A stretch of 5,681 bases of DNA from Methanoregulaceae archaeon. GTDB taxonomy: Archaea; Halobacteriota; Methanomicrobia; Methanomicrobiales; Methanospirillaceae. Made by a program: the position numbers and the translations under genes. The notes beneath the pieces were generated by a model. It searched no databases. It was given only the letters and a program-made list of their open reading frames with translations, and was not told where the DNA came from. The stretch is taken from the NCBI GenBank assembly GCA_019695435.1, contig JACTVF010000164.1, forward strand, positions 1-5,681, in the 5' to 3' direction. This document shows, piece after piece, positions 1-5,657 of the stretch (positions are counted from its first letter, which is position 1; each line of letters opens with the position of its first letter).

Positions 1-5
1 GCGGA

Positions 6-89
6 GGGGGGTACCCCCCACCTTCACGGACACAAGGGGAGGGGGGTGATCCCCTCTCTCAGGCACAACAGGGTGGGGGGGTACCCCCC
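6..89. repeat. G-tract/C-tract palindromes, three hairpins in a row
   Basis: Three self-complementary units lie close together. GGGGGGTACCCCCC is found at 6-19 and again at 76-89, exactly 70 bp apart and each followed by AC. Between them GAGGGG (39-44) pairs with CCCCTC (51-56) around a 6-nt loop. The rest of 1-172 is also rich in G and C runs and shows no plausible gene. The units could be transcription-stopping hairpins, structural repeats of the genome, or G-quadruplex-prone DNA. A related G6/C6 hairpin occurs at 3169-3202, so the motif may be dispersed in intergenic DNA of this genome. The palindromes are read directly; any role is inference. Confidence 0.6.
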
Positions 90-161
90 ACTCCCTCCCC
101 CCATTTTGGTTTTTCCGGATCACGGGATCCCCCCGTACCCGTAAACTTCCTGAAAATTCCC

Positions 162-168
162 AAAAAAA
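162..168 (-). terminator. Oligo-T terminator of the first TPR gene
   Basis: On the minus strand a run of seven T begins 4 nt after the TGA stop codon of the TPR gene (stop at 173-175), flanked by CCC and GGG. Archaeal RNA polymerase commonly terminates at T tracts without needing a strong hairpin, so this is a natural 3' end. The G/C palindromes further downstream could reinforce it. Confidence 0.45.
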
Positions 169-172
169 GGGC

Positions 173-1072
173 TCAGGCCCCGGCCGGTGCCGTCACGTTC
201 CCCGTCCTATTGCCGGCCACCGATGTCGCCACGGATGCCGGAATAGCTGCCACAACATCAAGGGCCCCATAGGGAAGCGTTGTTGAATCTGTCTTGATCA
301 GGGTGCCATCCGTATAAACCTTGACGGTCAGCGTATCTCCCGAGCCATCGTTTTTCTGGATGGATGCAGAAACAAGACCGTCATTTGCTGCCGGGATCCG
401 GTAGAAGTGATCACCGGTGTTGGGCATTACCTGCTGGCTGCCGGTCACCATCTGCTGGTTACCCGGTGCACCCACAGATCCTGAATAGAACTGATCATAG
501 ATGATCTCCACCCAGATCCCTGAAGACGGTACGACCGGGAGCGTTGGTGTCGGGAGGGGTGTCTCGACCGCTGTCGGCATGGGTGTCGGCACGGGTGTCG
601 GGACGGTCGTTGGCTCCGGTGTGGGGGCTGCATGCAGGAAGGTACCGGCAGGATTCTGCATCGTTTTCATGACAAGGAACCCGCCCGCTGCGATGACCAG
701 GATCACGATGACCACTGCCGTAAGGAGTTTTGAGTGCTTCCGTTTTAGGGCGGCGGGGTCCTGCGGCGGGGGAGATACTGCCGGTCCCGGTGCAGTATCT
801 GCATTTTCCGGCTCTTTCAAGAGATCAAGAACGATTCTCTTGGCTTTCCTGGCATTGTCGTAACCGGGATGGAGAGATAATGCCTTGTTTATGGACTGGA
901 GGGCTTCCTGGTATTGGTCCGTCTGAATCAACGCTAACCCGCGATTATTCCATACTTCGGCCATAGTCGGGTCAATGGCGATGGCTTTATCAAACGCGGT
1001 TATTGCACGCCGGTAATCACCCTTTTCGTAAAGAGCCACACCTTCATTGAACCACGTTTGGGCCTCATCCAT
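173..1072 (-). CDS. TPR-repeat single-pass membrane protein with Pro/Thr linker and extracellular beta domain (paralogue 1)
   Basis: The 299-residue protein has four parts. Residues 4-37 and 38-71 are two TPR motifs, with typical WFNEG, A-L-Y, G-D-Y, A-I and D-P signatures. Residues 110-115 are basic (KRKHSK), followed by one hydrophobic helix at about 116-135. Residues 148-182 are a Pro/Thr-rich linker built from PTP-type units. Residues 185-299 form a beta-rich domain with WVEIIYDQFYSGSVG, two QQ-M repeats and a DGSGDTLTV segment. Basic residues before the helix predict the TPRs inside the cell and the beta domain outside. TPRs bind other proteins; the ligand is unknown and I do not recognise a named family for the ectodomain. 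The ATG at 1072 is supported by its identical place in the paralogue at 1731-2624 and by a TATA-like box 25-30 nt upstream. There is no Shine-Dalgarno sequence. A T7 tract follows the stop codon. Confidence 0.88.
   Translation of the reverse strand: MDEAQTWFNEGVALYEKGDYRRAITAFDKAIAIDPTMAEVWNNRGLALIQTDQYQEALQSINKALSLHPGYDNARKAKRIVLDLLKEPENADTAPGPAVSPPPQDPAALKRKHSKLLTAVVIVILVIAAGGFLVMKTMQNPAGTFLHAAPTPEPTTVPTPVPTPMPTAVETPLPTPTLPVVPSSGIWVEIIYDQFYSGSVGAPGNQQMVTGSQQVMPNTGDHFYRIPAANDGLVSASIQKNDGSGDTLTVKVYTDGTLIKTDSTTLPYGALDVVAAIPASVATSVAGNRTGNVTAPAGA
548..607. repeat. 12-bp tandem repeat inside the Pro/Thr linker
   Basis: Five consecutive 12-bp units beginning TGTC start at 548, 560, 572, 584 and 596. 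The best-matched pair are TGTCGGCATGGG and TGTCGGCACGGG. More degenerate units extend to about 631. On the minus strand each unit encodes four residues of the PTPx kind, so gain or loss of units changes linker length without a frameshift. The paralogue at 1731-2624 lacks this regular array and has a Thr-rich linker instead. Confidence 0.6.
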
Positions 1073-1120
1073 AATGTATAAAAAAACACTTATGGGATAT
1101 ACGAGTTCCTAAATATAACT
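1073..1120 (-). promoter_or_regulatory. Promoter of TPR gene 1, probably leaderless
   Basis: GTATAT at 1102-1097 lies 25-30 nt before the A of the start codon, the spacing expected for an archaeal TATA box if transcription starts at or near the ATG. A second AT-rich candidate, TTATATTT, lies at 1117-1110. No GGAGG-like ribosome site precedes the ATG, which fits a leaderless message. About 40 bp here, including GGAACT-GTATAT-CCATAAGTG followed by a T run and ATACAT, is nearly identical to the DNA upstream of the paralogue. That argues for function or recent duplication. Transcription start mapping is lacking. Confidence 0.45.
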
Positions 1121-1207
1121 CCCCCATTATCAACCGGTAATCCAGTACCGTAAAATACCAGACGTTTGAGCAATAGTTTCATAATCTCAAGATGAACAAT
1201 TCAAAGC

Positions 1208-1483
1208 ATGACTCGTGACGATATTGCCGTCTCGTTGAAAATACCGACCGGGTTGGTTGAAAAACTGGATACTATTGCAAAACAGAAGTACCTGAATCGT
1301 GATGATATTATTATTGATGCGTGTGCCTATTATTGTCAGTTCTATGATATAAACAGTGAACGGTTTCCTGAAACAATGCGCAGTATATTCTTTAATCTCG
1401 CTCGCCATGATGATGAATTTCGTACACTCTTACGGCAGATACTACGGGATGACCCCACTGCGGATTCTGATAACTACAAATAA
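1208..1483 (+). CDS. Small ribbon-helix-helix (CopG/MetJ-like) DNA-binding protein
   Basis: The 91-residue protein begins with a ribbon-helix-helix pattern. Residues 6-12 (IAVSLKI) form a beta-strand, P13 and residues 14-27 (TGLVEKLDTIAKQK) helix A, and residues 30-46 (NRDDIIIDACAYYCQFY) helix B. The NRDD turn corresponds to the usual N/S-R-S/D-E/D turn of the family. Dimers of such proteins insert the paired strands into the DNA major groove. Residues 50-91 are charged, probably helical, and not recognised. No toxin-like gene follows, so it looks like an orphan regulator rather than an antitoxin. It is visibly more AT-rich than its neighbours, which may mean transfer. It is divergent from TPR gene 1 across 135 bp. 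No Shine-Dalgarno sequence is evident; TAAAATAC at 1151-1158 is a possible TATA box. An overlapping ATG at 1192 is out of frame and gives only eight codons. Confidence 0.75.
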   Translation: MTRDDIAVSLKIPTGLVEKLDTIAKQKYLNRDDIIIDACAYYCQFYDINSERFPETMRSIFFNLARHDDEFRTLLRQILRDDPTADSDNYK

Positions 1484-1502
1484 TTTTTTCATCCCGCTTT
1501 TT
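1484..1502 (+). terminator. Oligo-T terminator of the RHH gene
   Basis: Six T (1484-1489) follow the TAA stop codon directly and five more T lie at 1498-1502. Paired T tracts immediately after a stop codon are typical archaeal termination signals. The stretch from here to 1730 shows no convincing gene. Confidence 0.45.
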
Positions 1503-1730
1503 CCACCGACCGTCTGATTCTCTAATCTGAAGTGTTTTGAGAAAGCGGAAAATTGCCGCATGGCGTTATTAATTCCAAAAAAGGAAGTGCGCAAGCGCAA
1601 AACCCAACGAAGCGATTTAGATCGTCTGGTATCGCTCATGAGTAAACAAGGATTTCGCTGTGTAATCCTTCGCACAACCCTCCATTTATCAAGGGGAATG
1701 ATGACGGTACACCCTTTTTGTCTGCAGGGG

Positions 1731-2624
1731 TCAGGTAGTAGTATTGGCAGATGTCGGAAGGTTTACATTCCCTGAACTGTTTACGGCAGGCGGCGACCCC
1801 AGGGTTGGAATAAGGGCCACGACATCCAGGCTCCCGTAAGGGACAGTTGTTGAATCCGTCTTGACCAAGGTGCCACCCGCAAAGATATTGACGGTCAGGT
1901 TGTCCCCGGAGCCGTCATTCTTGCTGACCGAGGCAGTAATAAATCCATCATTTTTCGGGATCTGGTAGAACTGGTCCCCGGTGTTTGGTACCATCTGCTG
2001 GCTGCCGGATACCATCTGCTGGCTGCTTGGTGTTCCTACAGACCCTGAATAGTACTGGTCATAGATAATCTCCACCCAGACGCCAGAAGACGGTACGATA
2101 GGTTGCGTTGTCGTCGGTACGGCAGTTGTTGTCAGTACTTCTGTAGGGACTGTCGTTGGTTCCGGTGTGAGTGCCGCAGGCAGGGTGGTACAGGTGTTCT
2201 TCTGCATACTTTTCATGACCATCAACCCACCGGCTGTGACTGCAATGAGCATGATCACGATGACTGTTGCCACAACGATTTTTGAGCGATTCCGTGCCGG
2301 TGCCCCAGGAACCGGTGGCAGGGGGGAACCTGCCGGCCCCAGTGCATTATTTGCATTTTCCGGATCTTTTAAAAGATCGAGAACTATTTTCCGGGCTTTC
2401 TTGGCGTTTTCGTAATTGGGATTGATAGATAATGATTTACTAATGGACTGGAGAGCCTCTTGATATTGTTCTGTCTGAATTAACGCTAATCCGCGATTAT
2501 TCCATACTTCGGCCATTGTCGGATCAATGGCGATTGTTTTATCAAATGCCGTTATTGCATGCCGGTAATCACCTTTTTCGTAAAGAGCCACACCCTCTTT
2601 AAACCAATGTTGGGCATCATCCAT
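1731..2624 (-). CDS. TPR-repeat single-pass membrane protein with Thr-rich linker and extracellular beta domain (paralogue 2)
   Basis: This 297-residue protein is a close paralogue of the one at 173-1072. Its first 90 residues are nearly identical in pattern, with two TPRs at 4-37 and 38-71. A basic stretch (about 111-115) and a hydrophobic helix at 116-137 follow, then a Thr/Pro linker (about 144-178), then a beta-rich ectodomain from 181 to the end carrying WVEIIYDQYYSGSVG, QQMVSGSQQM and KNDGSGDNLTV. The linker and the last 25 residues diverge most. The ATG at 2624 is preferred over an in-frame ATG at 2696. The extra 24 residues would be translated from the conserved promoter block, and only the later start aligns with the paralogue. 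Predicted topology is TPRs inside, beta domain outside. Function is unknown; a membrane scaffold or sensor is a guess. Confidence 0.87.
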   Translation of the reverse strand: MDDAQHWFKEGVALYEKGDYRHAITAFDKTIAIDPTMAEVWNNRGLALIQTEQYQEALQSISKSLSINPNYENAKKARKIVLDLLKDPENANNALGPAGSPLPPVPGAPARNRSKIVVATVIVIMLIAVTAGGLMVMKSMQKNTCTTLPAALTPEPTTVPTEVLTTTAVPTTTQPIVPSSGVWVEIIYDQYYSGSVGTPSSQQMVSGSQQMVPNTGDQFYQIPKNDGFITASVSKNDGSGDNLTVNIFAGGTLVKTDSTTVPYGSLDVVALIPTLGSPPAVNSSGNVNLPTSANTTT

Positions 2625-2670
2625 GATGTATAAAAAACACTTATGGAATATACAAGTTCCCAAAAATAAT
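2625..2670 (-). promoter_or_regulatory. Promoter of TPR gene 2, matching that of TPR gene 1
   Basis: GTATAT at 2653-2648 sits 24-29 nt before the start codon, embedded in a block nearly identical to that upstream of the paralogue. The main differences are one T fewer in the T run and a few substitutions. There is no Shine-Dalgarno sequence before the ATG, so a leaderless transcript is likely. The conserved block ends near 2662, which probably marks the edge of the duplicated segment. Confidence 0.45.
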
Positions 2671-2714
2671 TTCCTGATTACCGGCAGGTACACCATTCAG
2701 CGGTAACCGCGTGT

Positions 2715-2894
2715 TCAAAATCCAGCGGCTCTCTTAAAGGGGAAATAGTAATTTCCTTTTCTTTTGGGGTCGCCCGGCAACCTCTCCGGGTAGAGTTTTG
2801 GATCGAGGTAAGCGCGTAGCACAGGATCCAACCGGGCATTTTTAGAGCGTCTGGCATCACTCAGCCATCCGAGAAAACCCAATAGATCTTCCAC
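2715..2894 (-). CDS. Possible small hypothetical protein or gene remnant without ATG
   Basis: A minus-strand frame stays open from 2990 to a TGA at 2715-2717 (91 codons) but has no ATG. The first sensible start is GTG at 2894, giving 59 residues, with a weak AGGG upstream. The C-terminal half reads like a real protein: LGWLSDARRSKNARLDP, then RAYLDPKLYPERLPGDPKRK, ending in NYYFPFKRAAGF. The part before the GTG contains three Cys and looks less natural. I recognise no family. It could be a short gene with a non-ATG start, the tail of a decayed gene, or chance. It ends about 90 bp upstream of TPR gene 2 on the same strand. Confidence 0.3.
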   Translation of the reverse strand: MEDLLGFLGWLSDARRSKNARLDPVLRAYLDPKLYPERLPGDPKRKGNYYFPFKRAAGF

Positions 2895-2952
2895 AAGACC
2901 CTGCCTACACCGGACAATGAACGTACACCATACGACTCCCTCGGGGTTTTTT

Positions 2953-3001
2953 CCAGTTTGATCACATTTTACACCGGAGATTTGTGATAATCACAAACTG
3001 G
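2953..3001. repeat. Nested inverted repeat with a 17-bp palindrome
   Basis: CCAGTTTG (2953-2960) and CAAACTGG (2994-3001) are perfect inverted copies, and inside them ATCACA (2961-2966) pairs with TGTGAT (2983-2988). The right side also holds its own palindrome, TTTGTGATAATCACAAA (2981-2997), with 8-bp arms around one base. Three GTGAT half-sites within 49 bp look like a regulator binding region, or alternative hairpins in RNA. It lies about 85 bp upstream of the possible GTG start at 2894. The repeats are visible; the regulatory reading is inference. Confidence 0.5.
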
Positions 3002-3344
3002 GGGTGGGGGGTCGCGGCCTGTTTTTCGCGATCTTACCGCATAATTCGGCACGGTGTAAGGGCCCGGATTATGCATAACCGGCAGCGCTATCCGTGCAGT
3101 TTTTCGTCATGACTCCATAGGAAACAGAAGAAGTGCGGGAGCAGTGCCGGGCCGTGGCCTGATCGAGAGGGGGGTCATACACGATCCATGGTCCGACCCC
3201 CCCGATCCCCATGATACAGGCAACCCTATGTGGCCACCTATGAAGTCCGTCAGCATATCAGAACCAGGGTTCTCCAGAGCAAAAACAAGTGGCAATCAAT
3301 GGTGGCACATGACAGTTACGGAATCTCCGGCTTTCACATAATTA
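3002..3344. other. Non-coding stretch downstream of the GtrA gene
   Basis: No convincing gene is seen. The only open frames are short, use rare starts or have unnatural composition. The stretch holds G runs at 3000-3011, a bulged palindrome (CCGG-A-TTATGCATAA-CCGG) at 3064-3082 and the G/C hairpin at 3161-3207. No tRNA-like cloverleaf was found by eye. Confidence 0.5.
3161..3207. repeat. G6/C6 hairpin, possible 3' end structure
   Basis: GGGGGGTC (3169-3176) pairs perfectly with GACCCCCC (3195-3202) around an 18-nt loop. Outside it, GATCG (3161-3165) pairs with CGATC (3203-3207), leaving a 3-nt bulge. It lies about 140 nt past the GtrA stop codon on the minus strand and resembles the G/C palindromes at 6-89. 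It may stabilise an RNA 3' end or be a dispersed genomic repeat. No T tract follows it. Confidence 0.5.
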
Positions 3345-3812
3345 TCATTTTACGTATTCCCTGATGTCGCCGCTTATCTCACGTGCACCCACATGGAATG
3401 TTATCCTGCTCTGGCCGAAATAGTTCCAGAAAAATGCGATAATGACGGCGAGAATCTTTCCGAGAAGGTAGTTGATGGAGCAGATCTCAACGGCAAGATA
3501 GAGGACGCCGAGGGTCAGGGCCAGACTGCTCATGGACACAAATATAAAGCAGAAGAACTGGCGGAGATAATTCCGGCTTGTATCCTGAAAATTGAGGTAT
3601 TTGTTCAGGAGAAAATTAACAACCATCCCGCAGGAGTACGAGATGGTCGCAGAGTATATATACCAGATACCAAAGTATTCTGTAAAAATATAGAGGAGAC
3701 CGATATCGATCAGGGTGGAAAAACATCCTATGAGAAAAAACCCGGTAATTTTTTGCCGGTTGAGAACGGCCAGGATTTTACCCCCGGCCATACCATCTGG
3801 AAGATATTTCAT
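3345..3812 (-). CDS. GtrA-family four-helix membrane protein
   Basis: The 155-residue protein matches the GtrA-like family (Pfam GtrA) in length, four predicted membrane helices (about 22-43, 49-69, 84-108, 113-133) and signature spots. These are F-L-I-G with S-T-L-I-D in helix 1, NFLLNKYLNF at 66-75 after helix 2, and FFWNYFGQSRITF at 127-139 at the end. Family members act in cell-surface polysaccharide synthesis and are thought to help move polyprenyl-phosphate-linked sugars across the membrane. The gene starts 9 nt after the glycosyltransferase stop codon on the same strand, so the two are probably co-transcribed. This fits a donor-lipid flippase next to the enzyme that would use it. ATG at 3812 is chosen by this spacing; M8 (ATG at 3791) is an alternative, and neither has a strong Shine-Dalgarno sequence. 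Unlike its partner it appears intact. Confidence 0.88.
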   Translation of the reverse strand: MKYLPDGMAGGKILAVLNRQKITGFFLIGCFSTLIDIGLLYIFTEYFGIWYIYSATISYSCGMVVNFLLNKYLNFQDTSRNYLRQFFCFIFVSMSSLALTLGVLYLAVEICSINYLLGKILAVIIAFFWNYFGQSRITFHVGAREISGDIREYVK

Positions 3813-3821
3813 AACGGGGAT

Positions 3822-5456
3822 TTACCCGAAACCTGCTGCCCCGGCGCAATCATACAGGGATGCCGCGGTTCCTGATACCACAGTGCTGGTCGCGTTCACC
3901 CCGATCCCGTTGCCGGAAGGCAGGGTCACTACCGTGCAGTGCGTACTCACCCAGCTATAGATTTCGCTGTTGCCTGAGTTCATCCCTCCACCCGCACCAC
4001 CTGTACCACCGGTGAGGAAGTACCGGACCTTGCCCTCTTGGATCAGGGTTGCGAGGGAGGTTATGGAGAGGATCCGGTCGCTGCCGGAGAATCCTCCGAT
4101 GGACATGACCGGTTTTCCCGTCTCGATAATGAGACTCGCACCGGCCTGGCTGCTTGGGACGGCTAGTATCCAGGTCTCATTCGTATTATGGGAGAGCAGA
4201 AAATTTACCAGCTGGGCACCCGATGTACCACCGGCACCCGGCATGGTCATGGCATTCCGGCCTGATGCATAGCTGGCGTTTACATGCCCGGCGAGGCGTT
4301 CCCGGCCGGCCCCCCGGTCCTGCATGAAACTGCCCATTTCCGTGCCCGGCACAGTTCCGGCTGCTCCTATACCCTCGCCCACCCTGACTTCCTGAGGGCC
4401 AGCTACTCCCTGACTGCTCCCGTACATCAGGGGCGTGCAGGACCAGACGAAGGGGGCGACAAAGAGGAGGCCGACGGCGATGATGGCCATGTATTTCTGA
4501 TGGTGGTGCGAAACCGCATTTTTCCGTATCCTCAGGTATGCAAGAATTCCTGCGCACCCGACAGTCCCAACGAGGACAAGCGGGATCAGGAGACCGGACC
4601 ATGCGGCATCATACGAGAGGAAGAGAACCTGGAGGAGCCCGGTGATGAGGATCGCCCCGACAAGGATCCAGCCGTTCCAGCCTGCGGTCAGGTAATCGCG
4701 GTACATCGCAACGGCCCCGATCCCGACAAGGGCGGCAAGAGGGGGGGTGATGGTCGCAATATAGTATGTATGCCCAAATGCTGTCGTAAAACTGAAGAAC
4801 AGGAGGCCGGGCACGAGCCAGAGCAGCATTGCGATGAGGGTGAGCCCCCGCTCGCCCGCAATCCCGGCATCCTCGAACCCTTTGAGCGTGAGGGAAGCCG
4901 GTCTCCGCACCCAGACAAGAAGCCCGATCAGGGCAAGGGGAAGGAGCCAGGAGAACTGTCCTGCGAGTTGTTCCCCGAAGAAACGGGTGATGCCCGGCGC
5001 TCCCTCCCCATTTGTCATGCCGCCGGCCGCGCCATCCCGTGCGGCAGCCAGATCCCCATAGGGATTCGCACCGGCTGTCCTCATGCTGCTTTGCGGTTGT
5101 TGCCCCCCCTCCCGGGGGACACCCATTCTCTGCTCCCTCGCGTCATTGCCCATGAAGAGCATCCCACGGTTTTCCAGGCCCAGTCGCTCGAGGCCGTTAT
5201 AGTTGATGATGAGGCCGAGAACCGTATTGTCCCCGCTCCCGCCGATATACGGGCGCTCACTGGCTGGCACCATATCGACCGCAACTGCCCATGAGAGAGA
5301 GACAGCGAGGAGAACAAGGACGGCAACTGCCAGATGGAGCGCCCGTTTTCTAAACGAGAAGTCAGTCGTACCCAGGAAATAGACCACGAGAACAGCAGGG
5401 ACAACGACGAACGCCTGGATCATCTTGATATTGAAGGCGATCCCGATGAGGATCAT
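3822..5456 (-). CDS. YkcB-type membrane glycosyltransferase (GT39/PMT-like), C-terminal part of an interrupted gene
   Basis: This 544-residue open frame is the main body of a GT-C glycosyltransferase of the PMT/ArnT-like kind, closest in pattern to YkcB-type putative mannosyltransferases. It starts mid-helix with GIAFNIKMIQAF, a conserved spot in this family. The following loop has RPYIGGSGDNTVL and NYNGLERLG (68-93), also characteristic, then a Gly-rich extracellular loop to about 160 and some six more helices (about 165-345). The soluble C-terminal domain (about 345-544) carries WILAVPSSQAG, GGFSGSDRIL (454-463) and a GGTGGAGGG-NSEIYSWV stretch (486-503), as in YkcA/B C-terminal domains. 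Such enzymes transfer sugars from polyprenyl phosphate donors outside the membrane. The ATG at 5456 is probably not a true start: no ribosome site precedes it, a TAG codon lies directly before it, and homologous sequence continues upstream. The catalytic acidic residues of the first loop are missing, so this product alone should be inactive. Confidence 0.85.
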   Translation of the reverse strand: MILIGIAFNIKMIQAFVVVPAVLVVYFLGTTDFSFRKRALHLAVAVLVLLAVSLSWAVAVDMVPASERPYIGGSGDNTVLGLIINYNGLERLGLENRGMLFMGNDAREQRMGVPREGGQQPQSSMRTAGANPYGDLAAARDGAAGGMTNGEGAPGITRFFGEQLAGQFSWLLPLALIGLLVWVRRPASLTLKGFEDAGIAGERGLTLIAMLLWLVPGLLFFSFTTAFGHTYYIATITPPLAALVGIGAVAMYRDYLTAGWNGWILVGAILITGLLQVLFLSYDAAWSGLLIPLVLVGTVGCAGILAYLRIRKNAVSHHHQKYMAIIAVGLLFVAPFVWSCTPLMYGSSQGVAGPQEVRVGEGIGAAGTVPGTEMGSFMQDRGAGRERLAGHVNASYASGRNAMTMPGAGGTSGAQLVNFLLSHNTNETWILAVPSSQAGASLIIETGKPVMSIGGFSGSDRILSITSLATLIQEGKVRYFLTGGTGGAGGGMNSGNSEIYSWVSTHCTVVTLPSGNGIGVNATSTVVSGTAASLYDCAGAAGFG

Positions 5457-5657
5457 CTAAACGAGGAGCCAGGGGAGGGATCGTTCCCGCGTTGCCCTGA
5501 GGACGGCCCAGACCGCGAGAAGGAGGACGAAGATGAGCTGGGTGTCCATGGTGCCGTTCCGGGAGACCGCGACAAGAATAGGGGTTACAGCAAGGGAAAG
5601 GGACGCAACAAGGCCTGCCGGTTTTCCGAACGGGCGGGCAACTGTAGTATCCCGAAA
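5457..5657 (-). pseudogene. Upstream fragment of the YkcB-type glycosyltransferase, separated by an in-frame TAG
   Basis: Read in the same frame as the large ORF, these bases encode VARPFGKPAGLVASL, SLAVTPILVAVSRNGTMDTQ, then LIFVLLLAVWAVLRA and SLPWLLV, a TAG (5457-5459), and then MILIGIAFNIK. This is what the family has here: a helix ending in VSRN-TMD, a helix LLLAVWAVLRA and W-L-L leading into G-AFN-KM. The number of residues between the W and FN matches my recollection of intact relatives, so the TAG replaces one amino acid rather than marking a gene end. Resemblance begins near 5642; before it the frame meets TGA at 5658-5660 and is unlike the family. The expected N-terminal segment with the catalytic acidic loop is therefore absent or displaced. 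The likeliest reading is a decayed gene. Sequencing error, readthrough or amber recoding are alternatives. Confidence 0.7.

Noticed and set aside
1..172. CRISPR-like or direct repeat array
   Set aside because: The G/C palindromes are too short and too few, and the intervening DNA is not spacer-like in length or variety.
1560..1775. Plus-strand frame of 71 residues between the RHH gene and TPR gene 2
   Set aside because: It runs into the 3' end of TPR gene 2 on the other strand, has no ribosome site or promoter seen, and its second half looks unnatural. A minus-strand frame over the same bases (1442-1675) is equally weak.
2625..2696. 24-residue N-terminal extension of TPR gene 2 from an upstream ATG
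   Set aside because: It would be encoded by the conserved promoter block, and the paralogue starts exactly at the later ATG.
2981..2997. CRP/FNR-type binding site
   Set aside because: TGTGA and TCACA are only 3 bp apart instead of the 6 bp of the bacterial consensus, and the host appears archaeal.
3107..3295. Minus-strand frame of 62 residues starting at TTG
   Set aside because: It has a rare start directly after a stop codon, passes through the G6/C6 hairpin, and its Gly/Pro-rich sequence has no recognisable pattern.
3393..3875. Plus-strand frame of 160 residues opposite the GtrA gene
   Set aside because: The minus strand carries the clear GtrA signatures; the plus frame is a charged mirror of hydrophobic codons.
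4284..5294. Long plus-strand open frame (336 residues) opposite the glycosyltransferase
   Set aside because: It is antisense to a recognisable membrane protein, has Pro/Asp/Glu/Gly-rich composition typical of a GC-rich mirror frame, and matches no family I know.
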